A DNA stretch of 64,000 bases from Sphingomonas sp. PP-CC-1A-547 (GCF_003610375.1 NZ_RAPZ01000013.1:186001-250000); one strand, 5' to 3'. Counted from the first letter of the stretch, positions 25,380 to 34,309 are shown. Notes: generated by a model not told the origin, from the letters alone. Made by a program: numbers and translations.

Positions 25380-25997
25380 TCAGTTCAGGCGGCTGAGGCC
25401 CGAGATCGAGCGGTCGACCATCATGCGGTCGGCGGCGGCGTCGTGGTGCTCGGCGATGAGGATACCGGCGGCCTTCGCCGCAGCATCCGCCGCCCGCGCA
25501 CGGACTTCGGCGATTGCGGCGCGCTCGGCGGCAGCGATCTTGTCCTCGGCCATCTTTGCACGGCGGGTCATGAGGTCTTCGGCGCCAGCCTTCGCCTTGG
25601 CGATGATCGCCGCGGCTTCGTGATGCGCGTGCGCCTTCATGGCTTCGGCTTCGACGTGCGCGGTCTTGGCCTTCGCCTCGTATTCGGTGCGGATCGCTTC
25701 GGCTTCGGCACGGAGCGCCTTGGCTTCGTCGAGCTGTGTGCGGATGCCGGCGATGCGCGTGTCGAGCATCTTGCCGATCATCCCTGGAACCTTCTTCCAG
25801 ATCATCAGCAGGATGACGACGATCATCGCCACCGCGACCCAGCCGGTCGAGGTTAGGCCGAGCGCGGTTGGATCGGGCACATGCTCGACGCCGCCGGGCG
25901 CGGCCGTGTGACCCTGGAGGCCCTGGTTGTCGATCGCACCCTCGGGCGCCATGCCCTCGCCGTGGATGACCTTTGCGGCCGAATCTGGATTAGCCAT
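25380..25997 (-). CDS. atpF: ATP synthase F0 subunit b
   Basis: This is the peripheral-stalk b subunit. The 205-residue protein has one membrane span near residues 53-68 (VAVAMIVVILLMIW) followed by a long charged Ala/Glu/Lys helix. It carries an N-terminal extension of about 45 residues before the span, longer than in classic b subunits. Its start overlaps the b' gene end by eight bases. It is the last gene of the F0 operon. Confidence 0.93.
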   Translation of the reverse strand: MANPDSAAKVIHGEGMAPEGAIDNQGLQGHTAAPGGVEHVPDPTALGLTSTGWVAVAMIVVILLMIWKKVPGMIGKMLDTRIAGIRTQLDEAKALRAEAEAIRTEYEAKAKTAHVEAEAMKAHAHHEAAAIIAKAKAGAEDLMTRRAKMAEDKIAAAERAAIAEVRARAADAAAKAAGILIAEHHDAAADRMMVDRSISGLSRLN

Positions 25998-26484
25998 GCG
26001 CCGTCGTCCTGCGTACCGCGTCGGTCGCCGCGTCCAGGCTGACCTGGAGGCCGGCTACCTTGGCGGCCAATTGCTGTGCTGCTTCGGCGGCGACGCCCTG
26101 CAAGTTCGAGAGCGCCTCGGCCTTCGCGTTGGCTACCGCCAAATCGTGATGACCCAGACGCTCGGCGAGTTCGGCGTCGGCCGCATGGACCTGCTGCTCG
26201 AATGCGGTCGCCGCACGCTTCGCAGCGGCAGCCGTCTCGGCCTGCGCCGCAACGCGGGCCGCGTCCATTTCGGCCTGCCAGTTCGCCTGGACCGTATCGG
26301 CCTGCGTACGGGCAGCGACCGCTGCCGCCAGATCGCCCGCGATTCGGCCTTCGCGCGAGTCCACGTTGGACACGATCTTTGGCACCATTCCCTTGCCGAT
26401 CCCGAAATACAGGATGCCGAAGGTCAGGAGCAGCCAGAAGATCTGCGAGGCGTAGGTAGCGGCTATCTGGGAAATCTGGGGCAT
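25990..26484 (-). CDS. atpG2: ATP synthase F0 subunit b'
   Basis: Alphaproteobacteria use a b/b' heterodimer as peripheral stalk. This 164-residue protein has an N-terminal span (IFWLLLTFGILYFGIGK) directly followed by VPKIVSNVDSREGRI and a long helix. The start MPQISQIAATYAS at 26484 is preferred over an in-frame upstream ATG at 26526. It lies between atpE and atpF. Confidence 0.92.
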   Translation of the reverse strand: MPQISQIAATYASQIFWLLLTFGILYFGIGKGMVPKIVSNVDSREGRIAGDLAAAVAARTQADTVQANWQAEMDAARVAAQAETAAAAKRAATAFEQQVHAADAELAERLGHHDLAVANAKAEALSNLQGVAAEAAQQLAAKVAGLQVSLDAATDAVRRTTAHG

Positions 26485-26538
26485 GTCGGTCCTTCGTGAA
26501 ACGGCCGGGCGCGGTCGCCCGGCCAATTCAGCGAGTTG

Positions 26539-26766
26539 TTAGGCGACGAACACGAGGATGATCATCGTGACGAAGGCGAGCAGACCGAGAAGCTCGGCTG
26601 CTGCGAAACCGATGAACAGACGGCCCTGCTGGCTGTCGGCTGCGCCCGGGTTACGGAGAGCGCCGGCGAGGAACTGAGCGAACACGTTGCCCACGCCGAG
26701 TGCTGCGAGGCCCATGCCGATCGCTGCGAGGCCGGCACCGATCATCTTTGCTGCTTGTGCGTCCAT
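26539..26766 (-). CDS. atpE: ATP synthase F0 subunit c
   Basis: This is the rotor ring subunit. The 75-residue protein has two helices; the glycine-rich first helix (GAGLAAIGMGLAALGVGN) and the proton-carrying Glu58 (FAAAELLGLLAF) in the second are intact. The polar loop is RNPGAAD. The sequence suggests a proton, not sodium, ring, since extra polar ligands near Glu58 are absent. Confidence 0.97.
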   Translation of the reverse strand: MDAQAAKMIGAGLAAIGMGLAALGVGNVFAQFLAGALRNPGAADSQQGRLFIGFAAAELLGLLAFVTMIILVFVA

Positions 26767-26822
26767 GGTAAATTCCCTTTGAAAATCAGTTAGGTAATGG
26801 AAAACTTAGAAGGTTCGCCCAC

Positions 26823-27614
26823 TTAGTGGAGGTTAACCGCGTCGTTCAGATAGACCGACGTCAGCAACGCGAACACGTATGCCTGGATCGCGGCGACCAG
26901 CAGCTCGAGCAACGTGATGCCGATCATCAGCAGCATGCTCGGCGCGCTCACCAGACCGATATACATCCCGCCAAGGTTCAGGCCATTGATCACGAACGCG
27001 GCAAGCACCTTGAGCAGGATATGCCCCGCGGTCATCGCCACGAACAGTCGCAGACCGAGCGAGAACGGACGCACCAGGAACGACATCAGCTCGACCACGA
27101 AGATCAGCGGGATCATCAGTGCGGGCGTGCCGCTCGGCACGAACAGCGAGAAGAAGTGGAAGCCGTGCTTGCCGAAGCCGACGAGCAGCACGATCGCAAA
27201 GCTGATCAGCGCCAGCACGCCGGTGACGGTCATGTGGCTGGTCACGGTGAACGGGTGCACGCCGGGGACGATGCCGAACGGCAGGAGCCCGATGATGTTC
27301 GCGAACAGGATGAACATGAACAGCGAGAAGACATAGGGCACGAACCGCTTGCCGCCGGGACCGACATTCTGCTCGAGCATGCCCGAGATGAAGCCGGTGA
27401 AGCCCTCGACCGCCATCTGCCAGCGACCGGGCACGAGCTCGCGCTTCATGCCACCGATCATGAACGCCCAAAGCGCGACCAGCGTCACCACCATCCACAA
27501 TGCGGAATTGGTGAACGACAGGTCATAGCCACCAACGATCCAGTGCGAGCCGAACGCCGGCTCGATCAGGAACTGGTGCATCGGATCGATCTTGCCGCCC
27601 TGTTCTGCCGCCAC
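26823..27614 (-). CDS. atpB: ATP synthase F0 subunit a
   Basis: Subunit a forms the proton half-channels beside the c-ring. The 263-residue protein has five to six membrane spans; the essential arginine lies in PFSLGLRLFVAMTAGHIL, and the HQFLIEP N terminus and final QAYVFALLTSVYLNDAV helix are typical. It follows atpI and precedes atpE. Confidence 0.96.
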   Translation of the reverse strand: MAAEQGGKIDPMHQFLIEPAFGSHWIVGGYDLSFTNSALWMVVTLVALWAFMIGGMKRELVPGRWQMAVEGFTGFISGMLEQNVGPGGKRFVPYVFSLFMFILFANIIGLLPFGIVPGVHPFTVTSHMTVTGVLALISFAIVLLVGFGKHGFHFFSLFVPSGTPALMIPLIFVVELMSFLVRPFSLGLRLFVAMTAGHILLKVLAAFVINGLNLGGMYIGLVSAPSMLLMIGITLLELLVAAIQAYVFALLTSVYLNDAVNLH

Positions 27615-27651
27615 GTGGAATCCCTGCCGTCTTGATACGACAAACGCCCGG

Positions 27652-27972
27652 TTACTCCGGGCGTTCGCCTGAAATTCGAATGATCTGCCTGAACGCGACC
27701 GCTATCCCGAGGAACAGCAGCACGATCAGTCCCCAAGGGCCAGTGCCGAACCAATGGTCTATCAACCATCCGATCAGCGCACTGCCGACGAGACTCCCGA
27801 TCAGAGCGGAAATGACGCGATTGCCTTGCGAGTAACCCCGCTCGGCATCCGCCCCCTTCTGCCCCTTTGCCAGCGTTTCCCGATGCTGCGCCTCTCGCAA
27901 TCGCTCATCGAGCGCGGAAAGTCGCGGATCTTCAACACCCTGGGGGTCCTGTCCGGGTTCGATCTCCGCCAC
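27652..27972 (-). CDS. atpI: ATP synthase-associated protein AtpI/AtpZ
   Basis: This 106-residue protein has a charged N-terminal half (RLSALDERLREAQHRE) and two membrane helices (VISALIGSLVGSALIGWLID and PWGLIVLLFLGIAVAF), as expected of AtpI-type assembly helpers of the c-ring. The GTG at 27972 has GGAGG seven bases upstream and is chosen over the ATG at 28035. It is the first gene of the F0 operon, 37 bases before atpB. Confidence 0.88.
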   Translation of the reverse strand: MAEIEPGQDPQGVEDPRLSALDERLREAQHRETLAKGQKGADAERGYSQGNRVISALIGSLVGSALIGWLIDHWFGTGPWGLIVLLFLGIAVAFRQIIRISGERPE

Positions 27973-28135
27973 GCACGTTCCTCCACCTGATTTCGCATCG
28001 GGGAGGAAGCAAGCAGCGACGAGCGATCCCGCCAAGGCGCGGTCCGTTTAGAAAAGGGGGGGGTGCAAGTCAACCGGTGTGACAGGGGTGTCATTAATGG
28101 GAGGGCGGATGGGATTGAGCCAACCCTACTTCTTC

Positions 28136-28241
28136 CCCCCTCCCTAGAAGGGAGGGGCCGGGGGTGGGTCGGCCGGTTGGCTGGCGTCACGGATCCCAAG
28201 CAGCCTACCCACCCCCAGCCCCTCCCTTCCAGGGAGGGGAG
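28136..28241. repeat. Paired inverted repeat, 'CTCCCCTCCC' family, copy 2
   Basis: CCCTCCCTAGAAGGGAGGGG plus GGGGGTGGGTCGG on the left mirror CCTACCCACCCCCAGCCCC and CCCTTCCAGGGAGGGGAG on the right. It lies between atpI and the ydbL stop. Confidence 0.9.
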
Positions 28242-28250
28242 CACTTCAGC

Positions 28251-28631
28251 TTAAACGCAGCGCGAATCGCGTTCGGGCGCGCCGGCGGTGCGGGTCTTCC
28301 AGACACCGTTCGGCGTCTTGTACTTCTCACCAGGGTTGGTCTGCATGATCAGGTTGCAGCCGCTCGTGAAGGCGAGCTGCTCGACCGTCGCGCCGCTCGC
28401 CTGCGCCTTTTGCGTATACGCCGACTTGCGCTGGATATTGATGTTGTTGACCAGCGCACGCAGATCGCCGCTCGCCGCACCAACAAGTCCCAGATAGCCG
28501 TCGGGCTGCTCGCCGACCTCGCCCCCAGCACGCGCCGCAGCATAGGCCGGATCGCGCTGCGCGGTCGCCGCGACAGACAGGCCACCGAGAGCCGCCGCTG
28601 CGGCAACCATCATAAGGACCTTGGTCTTCAT
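28251..28631 (-). CDS. ydbL: YdbL family periplasmic protein
   Basis: The 126-residue protein has a signal peptide (MKTKVLMMVAAAAALGGLSVAATA) and a DUF1318-type body with EQPDGYLGLV, DLRALVNNINIQRKSAYTQKA (shown in part) and a C-terminal pair of cysteines. In E. coli YdbL acts as a helper that controls assembly of the YdbH-YnbE inter-membrane complex. It is third in the ydbH-ynbE-ydbL operon, one base after the ynbE stop. Confidence 0.88.
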   Translation of the reverse strand: MKTKVLMMVAAAAALGGLSVAATAQRDPAYAAARAGGEVGEQPDGYLGLVGAASGDLRALVNNINIQRKSAYTQKAQASGATVEQLAFTSGCNLIMQTNPGEKYKTPNGVWKTRTAGAPERDSRCV

Positions 28632-28632
28632 C

Positions 28633-28860
28633 TTAGAATATCCCCGGATTCTGCTGGATCAACGATTTCGCCTCGCCATCGAGACGATAGACCACTTCCT
28701 GCGTGACGTTGATGTTGAGGTTGATCTCGATCGGCTTGTCGGGCGCCGACACGTTGATGCAGCTCGGCAAGGCGGCCGTCAGCCCGATAATCGCGATCGT
28801 CCTCGTCATCATCCGCAAGATCGGCCTTTGCTCCAGCTTCTTCAATCCTGTTTCGGTCAT
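28633..28860 (-). CDS. ynbE: YnbE family outer-membrane lipoprotein
   Basis: This small protein has a lipoprotein signal ending in LPSC and a short mature part with IEINLNINVTQEVVYRLD, the YnbE signature. In E. coli YnbE multimers extend the beta-sheet of YdbH to the outer membrane. The ATG at 28860 overlaps the ydbH stop as ATGA. An internal ATG pair (MMTRTIAI) is a possible later start that would leave a more standard signal peptide. Confidence 0.88.
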   Translation of the reverse strand: MTETGLKKLEQRPILRMMTRTIAIIGLTAALPSCINVSAPDKPIEINLNINVTQEVVYRLDGEAKSLIQQNPGIF

Positions 28861-31800
28861 GGCACGATCCTGCTTGCGGGAGGCTGAATGGTCGGGGGTT
28901 TAGGAGGAGGCGGCGCCGACTGCTGCTGGAGCAAAGCCGGCAGGTTGCGCTGGATCAGCCGCTTCGGATCGTAGAAGCTCTGCGCCGAGTCGAGCAGCCC
29001 GCGGAACGGCGCCTTGATTCGGATATTGAACACGAACGGCAGCTTCTGCAGGCGACGGACGATGAAGTTCGACTTCGCCCCCTCGCCCTGGCTGATCCCG
29101 GCGAACCGCACGTCGGTGACCATCTCGCCCGCAAGCGGCCCGTTCAGGCCGACGCGCAACGACTGGTAGCGCAGCGACTTCAGCGCGCCGAATGCGATGT
29201 TCGCCCAGACGCCAAGATCCTTCTGGCTGAGATCGCCGACATAGGCGAGCGTCCCGCCACCCGGCCGGACGCGCAGGTCGCCGCCTTCGATCCGGCCGCC
29301 GGTCTCGTCGAAGATCATCGGCAGCACGCCGTCGAAGATGCCGGTCGCATCGAGATTCTTGAAATCGAACTGTTGCAAGAATTGGTCGGCCGCCATGTTG
29401 GCGACGTGGAACGTCATCCGCCGCTCGGACTGCGCGGAGAAATCGAGCAGCGTCGGGTCGAGCGTCAACGATCCCCCCGCGAACGGCCACCGCCCGCCTT
29501 CGACCTGCACGCGCGCGCCGGGCAGCGTCTGGTAGCGGATCGTGCCGTCGTTGACCGGGATACCAGGGTTGAGCGTGCGGATCGTCGCCACCTGCCCCGG
29601 CGCGCTCTGGAGATTTAGCAGGTCGGTGAAGCGGATCTCGGTGGCGATTCCAGTGACCGGGCCGAACGCGGCGGCGAGATCGGTGCCGGCGGTGCGGAAT
29701 ACGCCGGTGCTGGTCACGCCGTCGGGGTTCCAGGCGATGTGCCCCTCGCCGCTGACCGATCCGTTGACGTCGGCGATCACGCCGAACGTCAGCGGGGTGA
29801 GCGCGTCGGGTTGCAGCTTGTCCTTGGCAAACGCGATCGCGGGGACGGCGAGGTCGGCCTTGCCTGCGCCGGCGCCGAGTGCGTGGGTCAGCGTGACGTC
29901 GGCGACCTTGGTGTTGGTGGTCGGCTCGAACAGCGTGCCCGCCGCGGTGATCGTGCCGTTGACCAGCGCGAGAGTCACAGTACGCGCGGCGAGCGGCTTG
30001 AACCTAGGCGTCGGCGAGGCATCGGACACCCCCATCGCGCCGGCGAGGTTCAGCGCGCCATTGACGAGCGTCCAGTCGCCTGCCGCATCGCCGAGCAACA
30101 GCGGCACGTTGGCGATCTGACCCGAGCCGCCCGTGAACGCGCCTGCCACGCCCTGCCCGGTCATGCGGCCCGTGACGGTGGCGAAATCGAGTTTCGTGAT
30201 GCGTTCGGGCGCGCCGAATCGAGTCTGCACGCCATCGATGGCAAAGCCGCGATCCGCCAGCCGCACGGTCGCTCCCGCGGTGGCAAGCGTGATCGGGGTA
30301 GTGCCGAGTCGCCCACCCAGCTTGGCCGCGGCGATCTTCGCGCCGCCGCTAACCCGTGCGCCGTTGACCTGCACCAGCGCGCCATCGAGCGGGCACAAGG
30401 TCAGCCGCGAGGGATCAAGCACAAGCCCGGATATCGCGAGACGCTGCACGGCAAGCGGCGTGCAACCGGTGTTGACGACCAGCCGCCCGCGACCGTTCCA
30501 CAGCGCCCCAACCGGCATCGACAGGCCATCGACCCGGTTGCCGGGACCGCCCGCACCGATCGGTCCCCCGAGCGTGACACGCGTCGCGATCGAGGTTGCC
30601 CCGCCCGGCGTGGCGCTAAAGGTGACGGGCGTCAGCGCCAGTCGCCCGCTACCCGCCGCATAAGGCGCGATGGTGGCCACGCCGCGGATCGCCGCGCCCG
30701 GTTTCGCCTGTGCGAGCGACACGCGCGCCTCGGGCAAGCCGCCGCCACGCATCGCGAGGACCGTGTCAAGCCGGACGCCACCGTTCGGCCAGCCGAACGC
30801 AACCCCGCTCCCGCCGCCAAGCGCCACGCGCGCACCGCTGGCGGAGGCGAGCGCCAGACGCGACAGCACGGCCTTGCCGCGCCCGCCGTCGATCCACACG
30901 CGAAGGTCGGCGTCCGCGGCAAATCCGCGGCCGGCCTTCTGGACCGCCTGTGTTACCGCGGTCGCCAACGGCGCTACGGGCGTCCCCGCCGCTGCTCCGC
31001 CTATTCCCGCCAGCCCCGCGAGTCGCTTCTGCGCCACGGCGGCCCCGCTCGCCTGGATGCGCCCGTCGAACGCGATCTGCTCGCCGATCCGGTACGTGCC
31101 CGCGAACGAAACCCGCCGCGCGCCGCCCTCGGTGGTGCGAACCGTGTCGGCGGCAATGTCCGCCTTGCCGCCAGTCGCCGCCGCGGTTCCGGCGAAGTCG
31201 ATCGTGCCCCCGACCCCGGCCAAAGTCGCACCCGGCGTCCGTGCCGCGCCCGTCTTGAGCCTCGCCTTGCCCTGCCAGCGATCGAGCGCCGCGGAGAGGC
31301 CGACGTCGAGATCGGCCACGATCCGCTCCGCCTGCGTCGTGCCGCAGGTGAGCCTCGATACACGCACCGGCCCGGTGATCGTCGGTTTCGCCGCGTCGAT
31401 CCGCAGTTTCACCGTCGCCGCAAGCCAATCGATCACGCACCCGCCGACATCGAGCCGCTCGCTGATCGCTGCCAGCGTACCGCGAAACCCATCGTCGAGC
31501 TTGCCGGAGCCGGCGAGCTTCAGTCCGACGATCCCTTGCGGCGTCTCCAGCCGCATGCGCCCATCGGCGACCGATACGTCGAGCGCCGGCAACGCGAACG
31601 GCTTCCCCGACGGCGCTGGCAGCAACCTGTCGATCGCGCCAAGCGAGACCTTGCCGTCGACCAGCCGCCCGCGCAGCCGGACCTTCCCCGCGCGTACGCC
31701 CACCAGATACGGTCCCGACAACCCGACACCGGTTCGCGTCTCAACCCAGTCGGCGACCAGATCGGGATGCGCCGGATTACCGATTACGACGTTCGTCAAT

Positions 31801-32024
31801 CGCTGGCCGCCCAGCGCAAGATCGGCGATGTCGTAGCGCGCAGGCACGCCGGCCTTGGCGAGTTCGCGGTCGATGAAACCCTCGGCGATCGGCTTCCGCA
31901 CCAGCCACAGCACGACCAGCGCGGCGATCAGCAGCAGCGCGATCCCCAGCGCAACGCGGCGGGCGGTCGCGGTACGGCGAGGATGGGCCCCGGGGTCGGC
32001 CCCCGTCTCGCTCGTCTCGCTCAC
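28857..32024 (-). CDS. ydbH: YdbH family AsmA-like protein (inter-membrane phospholipid transport)
   Basis: YdbH is one of three redundant AsmA-like proteins (with TamB and YhdP) that carry phospholipids to the outer membrane in E. coli. This copy, about 1055 residues, has one N-terminal anchor (RVALGIALLLIAALVVLWLV) and a long repetitive beta-rich periplasmic body, ending in a DctA-YdbH-type segment (FKNLDATGIFDGVLPMIF, GGTLAYVGDLSQKDLG). The GTG at 32024 has GGAG seven bases upstream; ATGs at 32078 and 32057 are alternatives. It is followed with overlap by ynbE and then ydbL, the same order as in E. coli. Confidence 0.9.
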   Translation of the reverse strand: MSETSETGADPGAHPRRTATARRVALGIALLLIAALVVLWLVRKPIAEGFIDRELAKAGVPARYDIADLALGGQRLTNVVIGNPAHPDLVADWVETRTGVGLSGPYLVGVRAGKVRLRGRLVDGKVSLGAIDRLLPAPSGKPFALPALDVSVADGRMRLETPQGIVGLKLAGSGKLDDGFRGTLAAISERLDVGGCVIDWLAATVKLRIDAAKPTITGPVRVSRLTCGTTQAERIVADLDVGLSAALDRWQGKARLKTGAARTPGATLAGVGGTIDFAGTAAATGGKADIAADTVRTTEGGARRVSFAGTYRIGEQIAFDGRIQASGAAVAQKRLAGLAGIGGAAAGTPVAPLATAVTQAVQKAGRGFAADADLRVWIDGGRGKAVLSRLALASASGARVALGGGSGVAFGWPNGGVRLDTVLAMRGGGLPEARVSLAQAKPGAAIRGVATIAPYAAGSGRLALTPVTFSATPGGATSIATRVTLGGPIGAGGPGNRVDGLSMPVGALWNGRGRLVVNTGCTPLAVQRLAISGLVLDPSRLTLCPLDGALVQVNGARVSGGAKIAAAKLGGRLGTTPITLATAGATVRLADRGFAIDGVQTRFGAPERITKLDFATVTGRMTGQGVAGAFTGGSGQIANVPLLLGDAAGDWTLVNGALNLAGAMGVSDASPTPRFKPLAARTVTLALVNGTITAAGTLFEPTTNTKVADVTLTHALGAGAGKADLAVPAIAFAKDKLQPDALTPLTFGVIADVNGSVSGEGHIAWNPDGVTSTGVFRTAGTDLAAAFGPVTGIATEIRFTDLLNLQSAPGQVATIRTLNPGIPVNDGTIRYQTLPGARVQVEGGRWPFAGGSLTLDPTLLDFSAQSERRMTFHVANMAADQFLQQFDFKNLDATGIFDGVLPMIFDETGGRIEGGDLRVRPGGGTLAYVGDLSQKDLGVWANIAFGALKSLRYQSLRVGLNGPLAGEMVTDVRFAGISQGEGAKSNFIVRRLQKLPFVFNIRIKAPFRGLLDSAQSFYDPKRLIQRNLPALLQQQSAPPPPKPPTIQPPASRIVP

Positions 32025-32110
32025 CAACGCACTCCGCCATATTCGAGGTCTCTGCATAGGCGGGAGCGAGGTCGTCATGCAATTGCCCAGGGATGTGCTA
32101 GCATCGCAAA

Positions 32111-32815
32111 ATGGCCGAACCGGACGAAGACGCTGACGTCCGGGGGGACGATCTGAAGGGCCATCGCGGCCGCCTCCGCAAACGCCTGTTCGAAGGCGGC
32201 AGCGACGCACTGCTCGACCACGAACTCATCGAATACCTTCTAGCGATCGCCATACCCCGCGGCGACACCAAGGCGCTCGCCAAGGCGCTGATGCGCGAGT
32301 TCGGCGGGATCGGTGGCGTGCTGACCGCGGATGCCGAGGCGCTAGGCCGGGTGAAGGGCATGGGGGAAATCTCGACCGCCGCGATCAAGATCGCGCATGC
32401 CGCCGCGATCCGCCTGCTCCAGTCGCACGTCAGCGACCGCCCCGTGCTCGCCAACTGGCAAGCGCTACTCGACTATCTCCGCGCGGACATGGCGCACCAC
32501 GCGATCGAGCGCTTTCGCGTGCTGCATCTCAATACGAAGAATATGCTGATTCGCGACGAGGTGATGAGCAAGGGCTCGATCGACCAGGCCGCGGTGTATG
32601 TCCGCGAAGTCATCCGCCGCGCGATCGACCTCGGCTCCGCGTCGATCATCCTCGTCCACAACCATCCGAGCGGCGACCCCTCCCCCAGCCGCGCCGATAT
32701 CGACATCACGCGGACGATCGCGGAAGCAGGCAAGCGGCTCGGCATCACCGTCCACGACCATATCGTGATGGGCACCGGCGGCCATGTCAGCCTGCGCGCG
32801 CAGGGGTTGATCTGA
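32111..32815 (+). CDS. radC: RadC family JAB/MPN-domain protein
   Basis: The 234-residue protein has an N-terminal helix-hairpin-helix region (HRGRLRKRLFEGG, LGRVKGMGEISTA) and a C-terminal JAMM metalloprotease-like domain with the metal motif HNHPSGDPSPSRAD. Its role in DNA repair is disputed; the domain is found in housekeeping and mobile-element proteins. Here it is a stand-alone housekeeping-type gene, divergent from ydbH with a gap under 90 bases. Confidence 0.93.
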   Translation: MAEPDEDADVRGDDLKGHRGRLRKRLFEGGSDALLDHELIEYLLAIAIPRGDTKALAKALMREFGGIGGVLTADAEALGRVKGMGEISTAAIKIAHAAAIRLLQSHVSDRPVLANWQALLDYLRADMAHHAIERFRVLHLNTKNMLIRDEVMSKGSIDQAAVYVREVIRRAIDLGSASIILVHNHPSGDPSPSRADIDITRTIAEAGKRLGITVHDHIVMGTGGHVSLRAQGLI

Positions 32816-32897
32816 CGCAATCAGATGAAGGAGAAACATCCGAAACTCCTCGTGCCTTTTCATCCGTATCTTCGTTGTCACGGCAAAGGAATTGCAT

Positions 32898-33107
32898 GTG
32901 GATAACAAGTTGCACGACGAAGCCTCGGAGGTAACCGCCGAGCACGGTCAGGTCATGGTCGACGGGCCGGACGGCGTCGCCGTATCATTGACGCCCGACG
33001 CCGCGGCCGAAACTTCCGATCGGCTGCTCAATGCCGCCGTCGAGGCGCAGGGGCAGATCCTGGCTGAAACTCGAGTCGCGAAAGATCGGGTGCGCAAGGC
33101 CGACTGA
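32898..33107 (+). CDS. Small conserved-looking hypothetical protein
   Basis: A 69-residue acidic, cysteine-free protein (MDNKLHDEASEVTAEHG at the start, VAKDRVRKAD at the end) with a central VSLTPDAAAETSDRLLNAA that could form a helix. The GTG at 32898 has AAGGA seven bases upstream; a TTG at 32892 is the alternative. No signal peptide or membrane span is seen. The family is not recognised. Confidence 0.6.
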   Translation: MDNKLHDEASEVTAEHGQVMVDGPDGVAVSLTPDAAAETSDRLLNAAVEAQGQILAETRVAKDRVRKAD

Positions 33108-33124
33108 TCTACCGCAAGTCGCAG

Positions 33125-33169
33125 GTCTCCGATCTATAGTAGCGGTACACGTAACTATCGACCGGAGAC
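33125..33169 (+). promoter_or_regulatory. Hairpin masking the BLUF gene ribosome-binding site
   Basis: GTCTCCG pairs with CGGAGAC, then a symmetric four-by-four internal loop, then ATAGT pairs with ACTAT around a 13-base loop. The 3' strand contains the GGAG that lies five bases before the ATG at 33173. If it folds, it would hide the ribosome site. Confidence 0.5.
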
Positions 33170-33172
33170 GCG

Positions 33173-33574
33173 ATGCGCCAAATTCTATACATGAGTTCGA
33201 GCACCATAGCCGGCGACAAGGCCGATCTCGTGGGAATATTGCAGCAGTCCCGGCACAATAACGCACTGCATGACATCACCGGATTGTTGTGGTCGGACGG
33301 CACGCATTTTTTGCAGGTGATCGAGGGGCCGACCGCATTCGTCGACGCGACGTTCGGCCGTATTACGCAGGACGATCGTCATTACGATCTGTCGCTCCAG
33401 CACAACATCCCGATCCACGAACGGCAGTTCGGTGCCTGGACGATGGCGCACAGGCGCGCGGACGATCCTGTCGATGCGTATGATGCGCGCATGCGGCGCC
33501 TGCTCAACGGCGCGTCGCAGCGGGTGCGCGATCCGTTCCTCGCGCTGATGGCGACGGGTTCGCTGGACGGCTGA
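33173..33574 (+). CDS. BLUF-domain blue-light sensor (stand-alone)
   Basis: BLUF domains bind FAD and sense blue light. The residues that matter in AppA are present with exact spacing: Tyr6 (AppA Tyr21), Asn30 (Asn45), Gln48 (Gln63), Trp89 (Trp104) and Met91 (Met106). The 133-residue protein has only a short C-terminal tail after the BLUF core, so it is a short BLUF protein that must signal through a partner. No obvious partner is next to it; an EAL protein lies 13 kb away. The leader can form an RBS-masking hairpin. Confidence 0.93.
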   Translation: MRQILYMSSSTIAGDKADLVGILQQSRHNNALHDITGLLWSDGTHFLQVIEGPTAFVDATFGRITQDDRHYDLSLQHNIPIHERQFGAWTMAHRRADDPVDAYDARMRRLLNGASQRVRDPFLALMATGSLDG

Positions 33575-33649
33575 CGTAACGAAGGCCGCCGGGCGCGAAC
33601 CCGACGACCTCGATCCGTGCGATGAGACTTTGCGGACGTGTCGTGGCCG

Positions 33650-34078
33650 TCAGCCCTGCGACAGGAAGCTGGTGACCTCGGTCTTGGTCAGCGACTTGTT
33701 CTTGTCGGTATCGGCCTTCGCGAAGGCGGCGGAGACCCATTTCTTGGTCTCGGGCGCGTCGGGCTTCGTCGAGGGATCGGTCTTGCTCTTCAGTGCGACC
33801 ATCCAGCCGCCGAATTCGGTCGCGCTGAGTTTGCCATCGCCGTTCTTGTCGTAGGTCGGGAACTCGGTGTCGACGACCTGTGCGACCTGACTGCCGGTCG
33901 CGGGCTGCTCGCGCGCGGCGGGTTGCATCGGCACCGCATCGGTTGGCGTACCAGATGGGGCGGCCTGCCCGACAACAGCACCGCCCGGCGCCGAAGTCTG
34001 CGGGGATGTCGTGGTCGTCTGCGCCAATACGGGTGCAGCAACCAGTACCGCGCCGGCCAGCATGGCATATTTCAACAT
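33650..34078 (-). CDS. Exported EF-hand calcium-binding protein
   Basis: The 142-residue product has a signal peptide (MLKYAMLAGAVLVAAPVLAQ), a Thr/Pro/Gln-rich linker, then two EF-hand loops: DKNGDGKLSATE and DTDKNKSLTKTE. The first loop is canonical; the second has serine at a coordinating position but is still plausible. GGAGAG lies just before the ATG at 34078. Such periplasmic EF-hand proteins are common in sphingomonads; the role is unknown. It is divergent from purB. Confidence 0.88.
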   Translation of the reverse strand: MLKYAMLAGAVLVAAPVLAQTTTTSPQTSAPGGAVVGQAAPSGTPTDAVPMQPAAREQPATGSQVAQVVDTEFPTYDKNGDGKLSATEFGGWMVALKSKTDPSTKPDAPETKKWVSAAFAKADTDKNKSLTKTEVTSFLSQG

Positions 34079-34309
34079 TGCGTCTCTCCGGTAGTGTTCT
34101 ACGCGTCTACTAAGCGATTTTGCGACCATGCCCGATATATACTCGGCATAGCGAACCGCTTGCTCACTATATACGCGGCACATGCCCGGATTTATACCTC
34201 GCGACGGGTGTTTGAACCTTCTCCTGCGTCCTGCTACCGCGTTTCGCATGCAACCGCGGGCCGAACGGCACGCGACGCGCCCTACCCTTTACGCTCCCGA
34301 GGAAACCCG

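Noticed and set aside
29739..32156. 805-codon open frame antisense to ydbH
   Set aside because: Arginine- and alanine-rich with no domain; a shadow of a long high-GC gene.
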